From positions 5,679,501-5,743,500 of the forward strand of contig NZ_JAJOZB010000001.1 of NCBI RefSeq assembly GCF_023701745.1: 64,000 nt of DNA. The letters are read 5' to 3'. The notes beneath the pieces were generated by a model, which saw only the letters and a list, made by a program, of their open reading frames with translations, had not been told where the DNA came from and ran no database searches. Made by a program: the position numbers and the translations under genes. This document shows positions 35,245 through 43,652 of the stretch, piece by piece. Every line of letters begins with the position of its first letter. Within the stretch, counting starts at the first letter, position 1. The stretch is from Streptomyces sp. RKAG293 (GTDB lineage Bacteria; Actinomycetota; Actinomycetes; Streptomycetales; Streptomycetaceae).

Positions 35245-37319
35245 GAGCGGTCCTCTTCCTGTGGGACCACCCGCAGTGCGAGCAGCGTCAGATCGTCCTG
35301 CGGGGAGCCGCCGGCGAATTCCATGACCTGCTGCTCCACCGCGCTCACCACCGCCTCCGCGGACAGGCCGCGGGTCCCGGCCAGGGCCGTGAGCAGCCGG
35401 TCGTCGTCGAAGAACGACCGGTCGCGGTCGCGGGCCTCGGTGACACCGTCCGAGTACATCAGCAGGACGTCCCCGCCCCTCAGGACGAGCTCCTCGACCT
35501 CGGCCTCGGGCGACGCGTACAGCCCGAGCGGCCGCCCGCCGCCCCGGGCGAACCCGACCGTGCCGTCCGCCCGCAGCACCGCGGCGGGCAGATGACCGGC
35601 GCTGGCCAGCCGCACCCGGGCCTGCCCGCGCTCCGCCCGGACATGGGCGAAGACGGCGGTGACGAACCGGTCGGTCGGATGCTGCACGGCCATCGCGTGG
35701 TTGACCTTCTCCAGCACCACGTCCGGGTGCTCCTCCCAGACGCTCAGCGTGCGGATGCCGTGCCGCACGGCGGCCGTGACGGACGCGGCCTCGACGCCCT
35801 TGCCGCAGACGTCGCCGACGACCAGGCCCCAGCCGCCGAGGGTGGCGAAGGCGTCGTAGAAGTCGCCGCCGACCTGCGGGCCGCCACCCGGCGGCCGGTA
35901 CAGGCCGGCCACCTCGGTGAACGGGATCTCGGGCAGCTCGGACGGGAGCAGGCTGAACTGGAGCACCTGCGCGGCGTTCTCCTGGCGGCGGTGGTCCCGT
36001 TCGGCGAGCAGCGCCATCGCGAGGTGCTGGCCCAGCTCCTCCAGCAGACCGAGATCGGGGAGGGTGAAGCCGTGGGACCCGCCGCAGCGCAGCAGCACCA
36101 GCGCGCCCAGGGTCTCGGGGCCGGTGCCCAGCGGTACGCCGAGGACCGGTCCGAGGGGCCGCGGAGTGACGCCGTCGACCGGGGGCGCCGGTTCGAGCAG
36201 GGCGGCGCCGGAGCTGATGACGGCACGGGCCACGCGCTGCGCCGTGGCCGTCGACGCCTCTCGGCCGGCCCGGGTCCCCGGCCGGGGACCGGGCGCCGGA
36301 CGGGCGTACGGCGGCGCGTCCGCGGGCATCGCGGCGACCTGGTGCGGTGTCCCGGCCCGCACGAGGAAGAAGATGACCCGGGCGGAGAACTCGTCGGCGA
36401 GCAGGCTGGCCGCCCGTTCGAGCAGGCCGGGGCCCGGCCGCAGCGGCTCGCCGACCAGCAGCCGCGTCATCCTGCAGACGACGTCCAGCCGCCGTACGCC
36501 CATGGCGACTTCGTCCCGCTGGGTCGCCGTGTCCGGGCTCCGGTCGCGGATGCTCGTACGGTTCGAGGCGGCGATCGCACGGTGCACGGTGCCGGCGTCT
36601 GCGCGGTCCGTGCGCGCGGCATCGTCGCGGGGACGGGGAGGGTCGTGGGCGTCCGGGGATTCGCCGGAGTCGGGGGACAGGACGACGGCGGAGATCAGCG
36701 GGCGGGCGCCGGGCGGGGTCCGCAGCTGGGCCAGTTGGATCCGCACCGCGCTCGTTCCGTCGGTGCTGGTGAGCAGCAGCGGCAGCGGTCCCGGCCGGGC
36801 GCCGCGCTGCGCGGCACCGAGCGCCGACCGGAAGACCCGCCGGTACTCGGCCTGGACCCGCGCCGCCAGGGGCTGTCCCGTCAGCTGCTCGCCGGTGCTG
36901 CCGAGCAGCCGCGCGGCCTCGTCGTTGGCGCGGTGGATGGCGCCTTCCGGGCTGAGCAGGAACACCGGGACGGGGAGTTCGCGGAAGGTGGTGTTGAGCA
37001 TCTGCCACTCACGGTCGGCGCCCTCGACGCGCTGCGCGATCCGCTCGCCGTGCGCGTGCAGCTCCTCCATGCAGGTCCGCAACTCGTCTTCGGCGACCTC
37101 GAGTTCGACGAGGGCCAGGTCGAGTGCGCCGAGGATGTCCGCGGGGCGGCCGTCACGGCGGCCGCGCAGATCGGAGATCCGCTCGCTGAGCGCGCTCAGT
37201 TCCTGATGGAACTCGGCCAGGTCCCAGGACCCGGGACCCTGGGCAGCCGGCATCGCTCCGCTGTTCCGCGGCTGGACAGATGCGCCCCCGGGCCCGGTGC
37301 GCGCTGGGTGAGCTGTCAT
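35241..37319 (-). CDS. PAS-GAF-SpoIIE (PP2C) phosphatase
   Basis: A 692-aa RsbU-like phosphatase with an N-terminal coiled-coil segment (about 40-100), a PAS domain (LNTTFRELPVPVFLLSPEG, about 110-225), a GAF-like domain (about 275-425), and the SpoIIE catalytic region (about 440-690). The catalytic region has GGDFYD, VGDVCGKG, SDGVTEARD and the terminal PQDDLTLL. Unlike the other three phosphatases in the window it lacks a fused HATPase; that part is the separate overlapping gene downstream. ATG 37319 is the preferred start. Confidence 0.91.
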   Translation of the reverse strand: MTAHPARTGPGGASVQPRNSGAMPAAQGPGSWDLAEFHQELSALSERISDLRGRRDGRPADILGALDLALVELEVAEDELRTCMEELHAHGERIAQRVEGADREWQMLNTTFRELPVPVFLLSPEGAIHRANDEAARLLGSTGEQLTGQPLAARVQAEYRRVFRSALGAAQRGARPGPLPLLLTSTDGTSAVRIQLAQLRTPPGARPLISAVVLSPDSGESPDAHDPPRPRDDAARTDRADAGTVHRAIAASNRTSIRDRSPDTATQRDEVAMGVRRLDVVCRMTRLLVGEPLRPGPGLLERAASLLADEFSARVIFFLVRAGTPHQVAAMPADAPPYARPAPGPRPGTRAGREASTATAQRVARAVISSGAALLEPAPPVDGVTPRPLGPVLGVPLGTGPETLGALVLLRCGGSHGFTLPDLGLLEELGQHLAMALLAERDHRRQENAAQVLQFSLLPSELPEIPFTEVAGLYRPPGGGPQVGGDFYDAFATLGGWGLVVGDVCGKGVEAASVTAAVRHGIRTLSVWEEHPDVVLEKVNHAMAVQHPTDRFVTAVFAHVRAERGQARVRLASAGHLPAAVLRADGTVGFARGGGRPLGLYASPEAEVEELVLRGGDVLLMYSDGVTEARDRDRSFFDDDRLLTALAGTRGLSAEAVVSAVEQQVMEFAGGSPQDDLTLLALRVVPQEEDRS

Positions 37320-37417
37320 TAACTCAACGTAACGCAACCCGTATCGGACTCGGGCAGAATCGCTGAGCGGCTTGACGTGATGATGTGGAACCGGTATTGC
37401 GAAGCGCCGTCTGAAGT

Positions 37418-37459
37418 GCCGCCCGGTCCGCCGCCGGTGAGGGCGGTGGACCGGGCGGC
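37418..37459 (-). terminator. 18-bp stem terminator of the GH18 gene
   Basis: Arms 37418-37435 and 37442-37459 pair with a single wobble around a 6-nt loop, 22 bp beyond the chitinase stop and about 100 bp upstream of the next minus-strand gene. Confidence 0.85.
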
Positions 37460-37480
37460 GGTACCGGTCGGATCAGCGGT

Positions 37481-38833
37481 TCAGCGGTGGCTGAGACCGC
37501 GGTCGATGGCGGCGATCAGTTCGCCGTCGGCGGTGTCGCCGTCCAGGGACCAGACCATGGCGCCGCCCAGTCCGTGGTCGCGGATCCAGGACGTCTTCGC
37601 CTTGAGGACCTGGGGATCGTCGTAGGTCCAGAAGTTGGTGCCGTCGTAGAGCCACGCGAAGCCGTTACGGGTGTCGCGGTACACCTGGTAAGTGCCCGAG
37701 GCCGCAAGGGCCTTGAGGGCGTGGTAGTCCTCGTTGCCCGGCTGCCAGGTGGCGGGGGCCGGGCCGGTGGACGGTTGGTAGAGGCCGTGGGTGCCGCCGT
37801 CGGGGACGCCGGTCCAGCCCTGGCCGTAGAAGGGCACGCCGAGGACGAGCTGCCGGGCGGGCGCGCCGCGCTTCAGCCAGTCGCCGACGGCCTGCGCGTC
37901 ACTGAACTCGTTCGGAACGGGGGAGTTCCGGGGAGTGGTGAGCGCCGACTGCTGGTTGGTGGTGGCCTCGTAGGGCCCGTGGAAGTCGTAGCCCTGGACG
38001 GTGCCGAAGTCCAGGTAGTTGAAGATCTTGCGGGCCTCGAAGCCGGCGTCGATCTTGGCCGGGGCGGCCGGGAGGAACGCCGACAGGTCGTAGTGCCGGT
38101 GCGTCCGGCGGCCGTACGCGTCGAGCTGGCGGCGGAACTCGGCGGTGAGCGCCGTGAAGTTCCGCTTGTCCTCGGGGCGGTAGACGGTGCCGGTGTTGCC
38201 GGCCGAGCCCGGCCACTCCCAGTCGATGTCGATGCCGTCGAACAGGCCCGCGGCGGACCCGGGGCCGCCCTTGCCGTCGAGCAGCGGCAGGTTGCCCTTG
38301 ATGAAGACGTCGATGCAGGACGCGACGAAGGCGCTCCGCGAGGCGGGCGTGAGCGCCGCGTCGGAGAAGTTCGTGGACCAGCCCCAGCCGCCGATCGAGA
38401 TCATCGTCTTGAGGCGCGGGTTGGCCTTCTTGAGCTCGCGCAGCTGGTTGAAGTTGCCCGCCAGCGGCTGCTCCGCGGTGTCGGCGGTGCCGTCCACGGA
38501 ACTCGCGGCGTCGAGCGGACGCTGGTAGTCGGCCCAGGCGTCGCCCTGGCCGGGCACGTTCGCCTCGAAGCACTTGCCGTCGGTGCCGATGTTGGCGAAG
38601 GCGTAGTTGAGGTGCGTCAGCTTGGCGGCGGTACCGCTGGTCTGCAGATTCTTGACCTGGTAGTTGCGCCCGTAGATGCCCCACTGGGTGAAGTAGCCGA
38701 CCCGCTTGTACTCGGGGCCCTGGTGGTGCTCGGGCTGGTGCGCGCTGGCGGCGGTGGTGAGCGCGGGCAGCCCCACCACCAGGGACAGGGAGCAGGCGGC
38801 GACGGCCAGCCTGCCGAGAAATCTTCGACGCAT
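37481..38833 (-). CDS. Secreted GH18 chitinase
   Basis: A 450-aa extracellular chitinase. It has a signal peptide with a cut near residues 29-31 (ASA) and a GH18 barrel with the catalytic motif DGIDIDWE at 199-206 (acid Glu206), plus SIGGW on strand 3 and the insertion typical of ChiA/ChiC-type bacterial GH18 enzymes. No chitin-binding module is attached. It should hydrolyse chitin outside the cell. AGGAAAGAG precedes ATG 38833. Its promoter carries a DasR-like site, so control by N-acetylglucosamine is likely. Confidence 0.95.
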   Translation of the reverse strand: MRRRFLGRLAVAACSLSLVVGLPALTTAASAHQPEHHQGPEYKRVGYFTQWGIYGRNYQVKNLQTSGTAAKLTHLNYAFANIGTDGKCFEANVPGQGDAWADYQRPLDAASSVDGTADTAEQPLAGNFNQLRELKKANPRLKTMISIGGWGWSTNFSDAALTPASRSAFVASCIDVFIKGNLPLLDGKGGPGSAAGLFDGIDIDWEWPGSAGNTGTVYRPEDKRNFTALTAEFRRQLDAYGRRTHRHYDLSAFLPAAPAKIDAGFEARKIFNYLDFGTVQGYDFHGPYEATTNQQSALTTPRNSPVPNEFSDAQAVGDWLKRGAPARQLVLGVPFYGQGWTGVPDGGTHGLYQPSTGPAPATWQPGNEDYHALKALAASGTYQVYRDTRNGFAWLYDGTNFWTYDDPQVLKAKTSWIRDHGLGGAMVWSLDGDTADGELIAAIDRGLSHR

Positions 38834-38933
38834 GGGGCTCTTTCCTGTGCGTGAGCCGGGAATGTAGCCGTGCTGTGCGGGGTGCGCTGTGCGGGAGTGC
38901 TGTGCCGGGACATGCGGAAACGTGCAGAACAGG

Positions 38934-38962
38934 AAAGTATTGGCCTAGACCAATACGGTCAA
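38934..38962 (-). promoter_or_regulatory. Sigma70-type promoter of the GH18 gene
   Basis: On the minus strand, TTGACC (complement of 38957-38962) and TACTTT (complement of 38934-38939) are separated by exactly 17 bp. This is close to the HrdB consensus and points at the chitinase gene about 100 bp downstream. Confidence 0.75.
38939..38954. promoter_or_regulatory. DasR-responsive element (dre-like)
   Basis: ATTGGCCTAGACCAAT matches the published dre consensus around TGGTCTAGACCA with one change in the core, and is palindromic in its outer bases. It fills the spacer between the -35 and -10 boxes of the GH18 promoter, so a bound repressor would block polymerase. DasR is a GntR-type repressor released by glucosamine phosphates. 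The regulator itself is not in this window. Confidence 0.8.
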
Positions 38963-38991
38963 GGGGGTACGGCAAGGTTCCGGGGAGTCCG

Positions 38992-38997
38992 TAGGAT
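38992..38997 (+). promoter_or_regulatory. -10 box placed for a leaderless transcript
   Basis: TAGGAT ends six bases before the GTG at 39004, the distance at which transcription would start on the start codon. No ribosome binding site precedes the GTG. The -35 region is not clear. Confidence 0.5.
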
Positions 38998-39003
38998 CCC
39001 CGG

Positions 39004-40104
39004 GTGGACATACCGCCGCCCCATCCGCCGTCAGAAGACCAGCCCCAGCCGCAGCCGGAGGACCAGCCCCGGCCGCCGCAGGACGATCAGCCGCAGCCGG
39101 AGGACCGGCCCGGGCCGCCGGCGAACGATCAGCCGCAGCCGGAAGACGCGCCGCGGCCGCCGGCGAACGACGGGCCGAGCCTGGTGAAGTCGGCCGAACC
39201 GGCCACGCCCGAGCCCGCCGCGTCCGAACCGAGCGCAGCCGCTGCACCCGCGCCGGATCCGACCGCTTCCGACCCTGCCGCTTCCGATCCCGCCGCCTCG
39301 GGCCTGCCGTCGTATCCGCAGCCCCCGGCCGGGCCGCAGCCGCCGTACGGTCAGGGGCCGCACGGCCGGCCGCCGTTCCCGCCGCCGGGTCCGTACGGGC
39401 AGCCTCCGTACGGCCAGCCGCCGTACGGGCAGGGCCCGTACCCGCCGCCGCCGTACCAGCAGTACTGGTACCCGCCGCCGCCCGCGCCGTCGATGAACGG
39501 CATGGCCATCGCGTCCTTCGTGCTGGCCGTGAGCTGCATCCCCGTGTTCGGGGTGGTGTTCGGGATCATCGCGCTCTCCCAGATCCGCAAGCGGGGGCAG
39601 CAGGGCAAGGCGCTGGCCATCTCGGGTATCGCGGTCTCCGGCGTGGCGACGCTCTTCCTCGCGGTGGTGATCACCCTCGGGGTGGTCGGCGCCCTGGACA
39701 GCGGCACGCGCACGGACGACCTGCGGACGGGCCAGTGCTTCAACCTGCACGGTGATTCGCTCAGCGAATCCAGCGGGGAGTCCAAGGGCGTCGACGTGGT
39801 GCCGTGCGCCGAGGAGCACGACGCGGAGACCTTCGGCGTCACCTCCCTCTCGGACGCGCCCTCGGACTACCCGGGCGACGACGAGGTGCAGACGCTGGCG
39901 GACACCAAGTGCAACGTGCTCGCGGAGGACTACCTCGACGGCTCCGACCGGTCGGTCGACTCGCTCAGCATCTACTACTCGCTGCCGCGCAAGAGCGGTT
40001 GGTCGAACGGCGACCGCAGGGTGACCTGCTTCTTCGGCGACGGCGGCCGGAAGATGACCGGCTCGGTCAAGGCGTCCTCGGGGGACTCGGGAACCCACGC
40101 GTAA
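39004..40104 (+). CDS. DUF4190 / septum-formation-domain membrane protein
   Basis: A 366-aa protein. The first 155 residues are Pro/Gln/Ala/Asp-rich, with repeated QPEDxPxPP and PPYGQ units. Two transmembrane helices with a GIIALSQIRKRG turn between them follow (about 165-230; DUF4190), then an extracytoplasmic septum-formation-type domain (about 235-360) with Cys pairs (GQCFNLHG, VVPCAEEHDAE, DTKCNVL, RVTCFFG). Likely a cell-envelope protein; a division role is only suggested by the domain name. GTG 39004 may be leaderless. Confidence 0.87.
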   Translation: MDIPPPHPPSEDQPQPQPEDQPRPPQDDQPQPEDRPGPPANDQPQPEDAPRPPANDGPSLVKSAEPATPEPAASEPSAAAAPAPDPTASDPAASDPAASGLPSYPQPPAGPQPPYGQGPHGRPPFPPPGPYGQPPYGQPPYGQGPYPPPPYQQYWYPPPPAPSMNGMAIASFVLAVSCIPVFGVVFGIIALSQIRKRGQQGKALAISGIAVSGVATLFLAVVITLGVVGALDSGTRTDDLRTGQCFNLHGDSLSESSGESKGVDVVPCAEEHDAETFGVTSLSDAPSDYPGDDEVQTLADTKCNVLAEDYLDGSDRSVDSLSIYYSLPRKSGWSNGDRRVTCFFGDGGRKMTGSVKASSGDSGTHA

Positions 40105-40126
40105 ACCTTTGGGCATGGCTTGCGGT

Positions 40127-40166
40127 CAACCACCCAGGGTTGTCAAGCTGTCGCAGATAGTCAACC
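40127..40166. promoter_or_regulatory. Alternating CAACC/GGTTG elements, candidate GntR operator
   Basis: CAACC (40127-40131), GGTTG (40138-40142) and CAACC (40162-40166) alternate in orientation immediately upstream of the GntR ribosome binding site. They could form an autoregulatory operator. No known consensus is matched. Confidence 0.35.
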
Positions 40167-40181
40167 TGAGGGAGGGGCACC

Positions 40182-40934
40182 GTGCCTTTCGGTGAGCAGC
40201 CCGCATACCTTCGTGTGGCCGACGACCTGCGCCAGAAGATCCTCGACGGAACGCTCGCGCCGCACACCCGGCTGCCCTCCCAGGCGCGCATCCGTACCGA
40301 GTACGGGGTGTCCGACACCGTCGCGCTGGAGGCACGCAAGGTGCTGATGGCCGAGGGGTTCGTCGAGGGGCGCTCCGGCTCGGGGACGTACGTGCGCGAG
40401 CGCGCCGAACCGCGCCGCATCATCCGCTCGGGCTACCGCCCGGCGAGCCCGCCCAGCCCCTTCCGCCAGGAGCAGGGCGACGAGGGCGTGAAGGGCACCT
40501 GGGAGTCGAGCAGCAACCAGGACCTGGCGACGCAGCCGGTGGCCGAGCGGCTGCGGATCGAGCCGGGGGACCGCGTCATGCGCACGCGTTACCTCTACCG
40601 GACCGACGGCGAGCCGATGATGCTCGCGACCTCGTGGGAGCCGCTGGCGGTCACCGGCCGCACCCCGGTGATGCTGCCGGAGGAGGGGCCGCTCGGCGGC
40701 CAGGGTGTCGTCGAGCGGATGGCGGGCATCGAGTTCGTGGTCGACAACATGGTCGAGGAGGTCGGCGCGCGGCCCGGTCTCGCGGACGAGACGGCGGCGC
40801 TCGGCGGAGTGCCCGGCCACATCGTGATGGAGGTCAGGCGGACGTACTTCGCGTCCGGCCGACCGGTGGAGACCGCGGACATCATCGTGCCGGCCGAGCG
40901 GTACCGCGTTGCATACCACCTGCCGGTGAAGTGA
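40182..40934 (+). CDS. GntR-family regulator, HutC subfamily
   Basis: A 250-aa transcription factor with an N-terminal winged helix (about 8-75; YLRVADDLRQKILDGTL, LPSQARIRTEYGVS, GRSGSGTYV) and a C-terminal UTRA ligand domain (about 95-245; RYLYRTDGEPMM, ADIIVPAERYRVAY). HutC-type members sense small metabolites such as sugars or bases. GTG 40182 has GGAGG upstream. The NCS1-type permease starts 136 bp downstream and is the obvious target. Confidence 0.92.
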   Translation: MPFGEQPAYLRVADDLRQKILDGTLAPHTRLPSQARIRTEYGVSDTVALEARKVLMAEGFVEGRSGSGTYVRERAEPRRIIRSGYRPASPPSPFRQEQGDEGVKGTWESSSNQDLATQPVAERLRIEPGDRVMRTRYLYRTDGEPMMLATSWEPLAVTGRTPVMLPEEGPLGGQGVVERMAGIEFVVDNMVEEVGARPGLADETAALGGVPGHIVMEVRRTYFASGRPVETADIIVPAERYRVAYHLPVK

Positions 40935-41070
40935 CCGGTGAAGTGATCGATAGCCGGACATCGGGGTCCGGGCCTGTCATGCGGACGTAACGCGAGGCCG
41001 ACGGCCTTAACCGGCGGGCAATCGAGTCCCGCCACCGCTTGTCATGTCCGGAACCTACTTTGCGGCGATG

Positions 41071-42825
41071 ACGGACACCGCGACACCCAGGGACACCGCG
41101 ACACCCGAGGCGCCGGCAGTGCCCGGCACCCCCGAGCCGCCCGGCCCAGCCGGTACAGCCGGCACATCCGGCGCGCCCAAGAGGAACTACGCCAAGCTCG
41201 CGGCCGACGAGAGCCGTGAGGACTACTCGCTGCGCTACGCGCCGCATTCCTTCCGCCGCTGGTCGCCGACGATGGTGGCGTCCACCGCCCTCGGCGGGAT
41301 CGCCTATCTCGCGGACTTCGCGATCGGCGCGTCGATCGTCTTCACCTACGGCTTCACCAGCGGGCTCGCCTCGATCCTGTGCGCCGCGGCGATCATCTTC
41401 CTCACCGGCATCCCCATCGCCCGCGCCTGCGCCACCTACGGCCTGGACATGGACCTCGTCACGCGCGGCGCGGGCTTCGGCTACTTCGGCTCCACCCTCA
41501 CGTCGCTGATCTACGCGAGCTTCACGTTCATCTTCTTCGCGCTCGAGGGCTCGATCATGGCGCAGGCGCTGCACTCGGCCCTGCACATCCCGGTGGCGGT
41601 CGGCTATCTGATCACCACGCTCATCGTCATCCCGTTCGTCTTCCGGGGGATGGGCGCGCTCGCCAGGCTCCAGGCGTGGACGCAGCCGGTCTGGCTGATC
41701 GGCCTGGTGCTGCCGTTCCTCGTCCTGGCCTTCAAGTCGCCTGACTCCTGGGGTGCGTTCGGCTCCTTCGGCGGCACCGAGGGGGCGGGCTCCGGCTTCC
41801 ACTGGCTCGGCTTCGGGCTCGGTACGGGCGTGGCGCTCTCGCTCATCGCGCAGATCGGTGAACAGGCCGACTACCTGCGGTTCATGCCCGCCAAGACCGA
41901 GCAGAACAAGCGCCGTTGGAACCTCGCGGTGCTCGCCGCCGGGCCCGGCTGGGTGATCATCGGCGCGGCCAAGCAGCTCGGCGGCGCGTTCCTCGCCTTC
42001 TGCGCGCTCGCGGCCGTCGGCAAGACGCACGCGCTGGAGCCGATCGCACCGCAGATCGAGGCGCTCAAGCCCTGGCTGGGGTCGGTGGCGCTGCCGGCGG
42101 CCGCGGTCTTCGTCGTGGTCTCGCAGATCAAGATCAACACGACCAACGCCTACAGCGGGTCGCTGTCCTGGTCGAACTTCTTCTCCCGGATCACCCACAA
42201 GCACCCGGGCCGCGTCTGGTACATCTTCCTGAACCTCGGCATCGCGCTGACGCTGATGGAGATGAACATGTTCTCCATGCTCGGCAAGTTGCTGGGCTTC
42301 TACTCCAACGTCGGCATCGCGTGGATCGCGGCGGTCACCGCCGACCTCGTCATCAACAAGCCGCTCGGACTGAGCCCGAAGTACATCGAGTTCAAGCGCG
42401 CCTATCTGCACGCGGTGAACCCGGCCGGCTTCGGCGCGATGGCCATCGCCTCGACCGTCTCGATCCTCGCCTTCTTCGGTCTCTTCGGCGAGTACGCGGA
42501 GGCGTTCAGCACCTTCATCGCCCTCGGCCTCGCCCTGACGCTCAGCCCGCTGCTGGCCTGGGCGACCAAGGGCCGCTACTACCTGGCCCGGCCGAATCCG
42601 GTCAATGGTCCAGGGGTTGAAGTAGCGGATGTGACGGCCACCCACACCTGCGCGGTGTGCGCGACCGCGTACGAACTGCCGGACGTGGCCGACTGTCCGG
42701 TCCAGTCGGGGCCGATCTGCTCGCTGTGCTGCAGTCTCGACGCCGGGTGCGGAGACGTCTGCAAGGACGCGGACGGCGGCGGGGGACCGGTCCTGATGCC
42801 GCTGCCCACCGTTCGAACCAGCTGA
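41071..42825 (+). CDS. NCS1-type (cytosine/purine permease-like) transporter with Cys-rich tail
   Basis: A 584-aa membrane protein. About 12 transmembrane helices carry NCS1-like features (YAPHSFRRWSPTMVASTALGG, IKINTTNAYSGSLSWSNFFSR), so it is related to nucleobase/allantoin/hydantoin permeases. The last 50 residues form a soluble cysteine-rich module, CAVCATAYELPDVADC and ICSLCCSLDAGCGDVC, with about ten Cys in 36 residues, consistent with a zinc or Fe-S site. This tail is not part of ordinary NCS1 permeases but resembles those on permease-sensor proteins. ATG 41071 is chosen; ATG 41044 is possible. Neither has a clear ribosome binding site. Confidence 0.84.
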   Translation, partial: TDTATPRDTATPEAPAVPGTPEPPGPAGTAGTSGAPKRNYAKLAADESREDYSLRYAPHSFRRWSPTMVASTALGGIAYLADFAIGASIVFTYGFTSGLASILCAAAIIFLTGIPIARACATYGLDMDLVTRGAGFGYFGSTLTSLIYASFTFIFFALEGSIMAQALHSALHIPVAVGYLITTLIVIPFVFRGMGALARLQAWTQPVWLIGLVLPFLVLAFKSPDSWGAFGSFGGTEGAGSGFHWLGFGLGTGVALSLIAQIGEQADYLRFMPAKTEQNKRRWNLAVLAAGPGWVIIGAAKQLGGAFLAFCALAAVGKTHALEPIAPQIEALKPWLGSVALPAAAVFVVVSQIKINTTNAYSGSLSWSNFFSRITHKHPGRVWYIFLNLGIALTLMEMNMFSMLGKLLGFYSNVGIAWIAAVTADLVINKPLGLSPKYIEFKRAYLHAVNPAGFGAMAIASTVSILAFFGLFGEYAEAFSTFIALGLALTLSPLLAWATKGRYYLARPNPVNGPGVEVADVTATHTCAVCATAYELPDVADCPVQSGPICSLCCSLDAGCGDVCKDADGGGGPVLMPLPTVRTS

Positions 42826-42908
42826 TCCAGTCGTACAGTTGGCCGAATCGGTACCTCTTCGTGGCAACTCGTACCCGAGCTGTGAAGCGCGGGCGTAGTG
42901 TCGGGCAT

Positions 42909-43478
42909 ATGCGGATTGCCGTTTCCTCGGACATGGATGAACCGGTGGCGCGGCTGGTCGTCGACGAGCTGCGCCACCGCGGCCACACCGTGCTCGCCTT
43001 CGGGGCGCTGCGGGCCGGAGATCGTATGGGAATGAGGAGGGGCGCGGAGCTCGGTGGAGGGGTGGTGGCGGGCGACGGGTGGGCGTGGAGCGCCGAGGCC
43101 GCCGCGCGTGAAGTGGCGGCCGGCCGTACCGAGCAGGCCGTGGTCTGCTGCTGGACGGGTACGGGTGCGTCCATCGCCGCCAACAAGGTGGCGGGCGTGC
43201 GCGCCGCCCTGTGCGGTGACGCCTACACGGCGCGTGGCGCGCGCCAATGGAACGACGCGAACGTGCTGGCCCTCAGCCTGCGGCTGACCAGCGGGGCGCT
43301 GCTCTCCGAGATCCTGGACGCGTGGTTCGACGCGGTCGCGAGCGGCGACGCGGACGTCCAGGCCAACATCGAGCATGTCGATTCCATCGGGGGTTCCGAC
43401 GGGGCTTCCGGCGGGATTGCCGACGATGCGTCGGATGAGGCTCACGACGGGGCTCCGGTCGGGGAGACGGTCCGATGA
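42909..43478 (+). CDS. RpiB/LacAB-like protein with Gly-rich insertion
   Basis: A 189-aa protein of the RpiB/LacA/LacB sugar-phosphate isomerase fold. The conserved second half is clear (WTGTGASIAANKVAGVRAALC, DAYTARGARQWNDANVLALSLR). In RpiB the usual pattern is CGTGxGxSIAANK; here the active-site Cys position reads CCWTGTGAS, so a catalytic Cys may be shifted. About 19 extra residues rich in Gly and Arg interrupt the loop where RpiB has the HAG/DYP region, between ALRAGD and WAWSAEAAAREV. The stop overlaps the next gene (ATGA). Whether it isomerises ribose 5-phosphate is doubtful. Confidence 0.82.
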   Translation: MRIAVSSDMDEPVARLVVDELRHRGHTVLAFGALRAGDRMGMRRGAELGGGVVAGDGWAWSAEAAAREVAAGRTEQAVVCCWTGTGASIAANKVAGVRAALCGDAYTARGARQWNDANVLALSLRLTSGALLSEILDAWFDAVASGDADVQANIEHVDSIGGSDGASGGIADDASDEAHDGAPVGETVR

Positions 43479-43642
43479 CCGATCTCCCGTGGGTCGTCGT
43501 ACGCCAGGACGACAACGGCAACCGCTACCGCGTCGGCCGGTACGCGACGCGTGAGGAAGCCGAACGCGTCTCCGACATGCTGGACGCGCGCGGTCACAAG
43601 CAGCTCTACCTCGTCGAGCGGATCGACCGCCAGGCGTCGTAG
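43475..43642 (+). CDS. SPOR-like mini-protein
   Basis: A 55-aa protein starting at ATG 43475, overlapping the RpiB-like stop by four bases. It begins MTDLPWVVVRQDDNGNRYR and continues VGRYATREEAERVSDML, the beta-alpha pattern of one SPOR repeat, the fold that binds denuded peptidoglycan in larger proteins. It lacks any signal or membrane segment, so a cytoplasmic role is more likely. Such short SPOR-domain proteins are common in Streptomyces. The tight overlap argues for translational coupling. Confidence 0.8.
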   Translation: MTDLPWVVVRQDDNGNRYRVGRYATREEAERVSDMLDARGHKQLYLVERIDRQAS

Positions 43643-43652
43643 GGTTCCGCGC

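Noticed and set aside
39330..39480. Short GC-rich tandem repeats that might suggest a CRISPR-like array
   Set aside because: They encode the in-frame PPYGQ repeats of the DUF4190 protein; there are no unique spacers.
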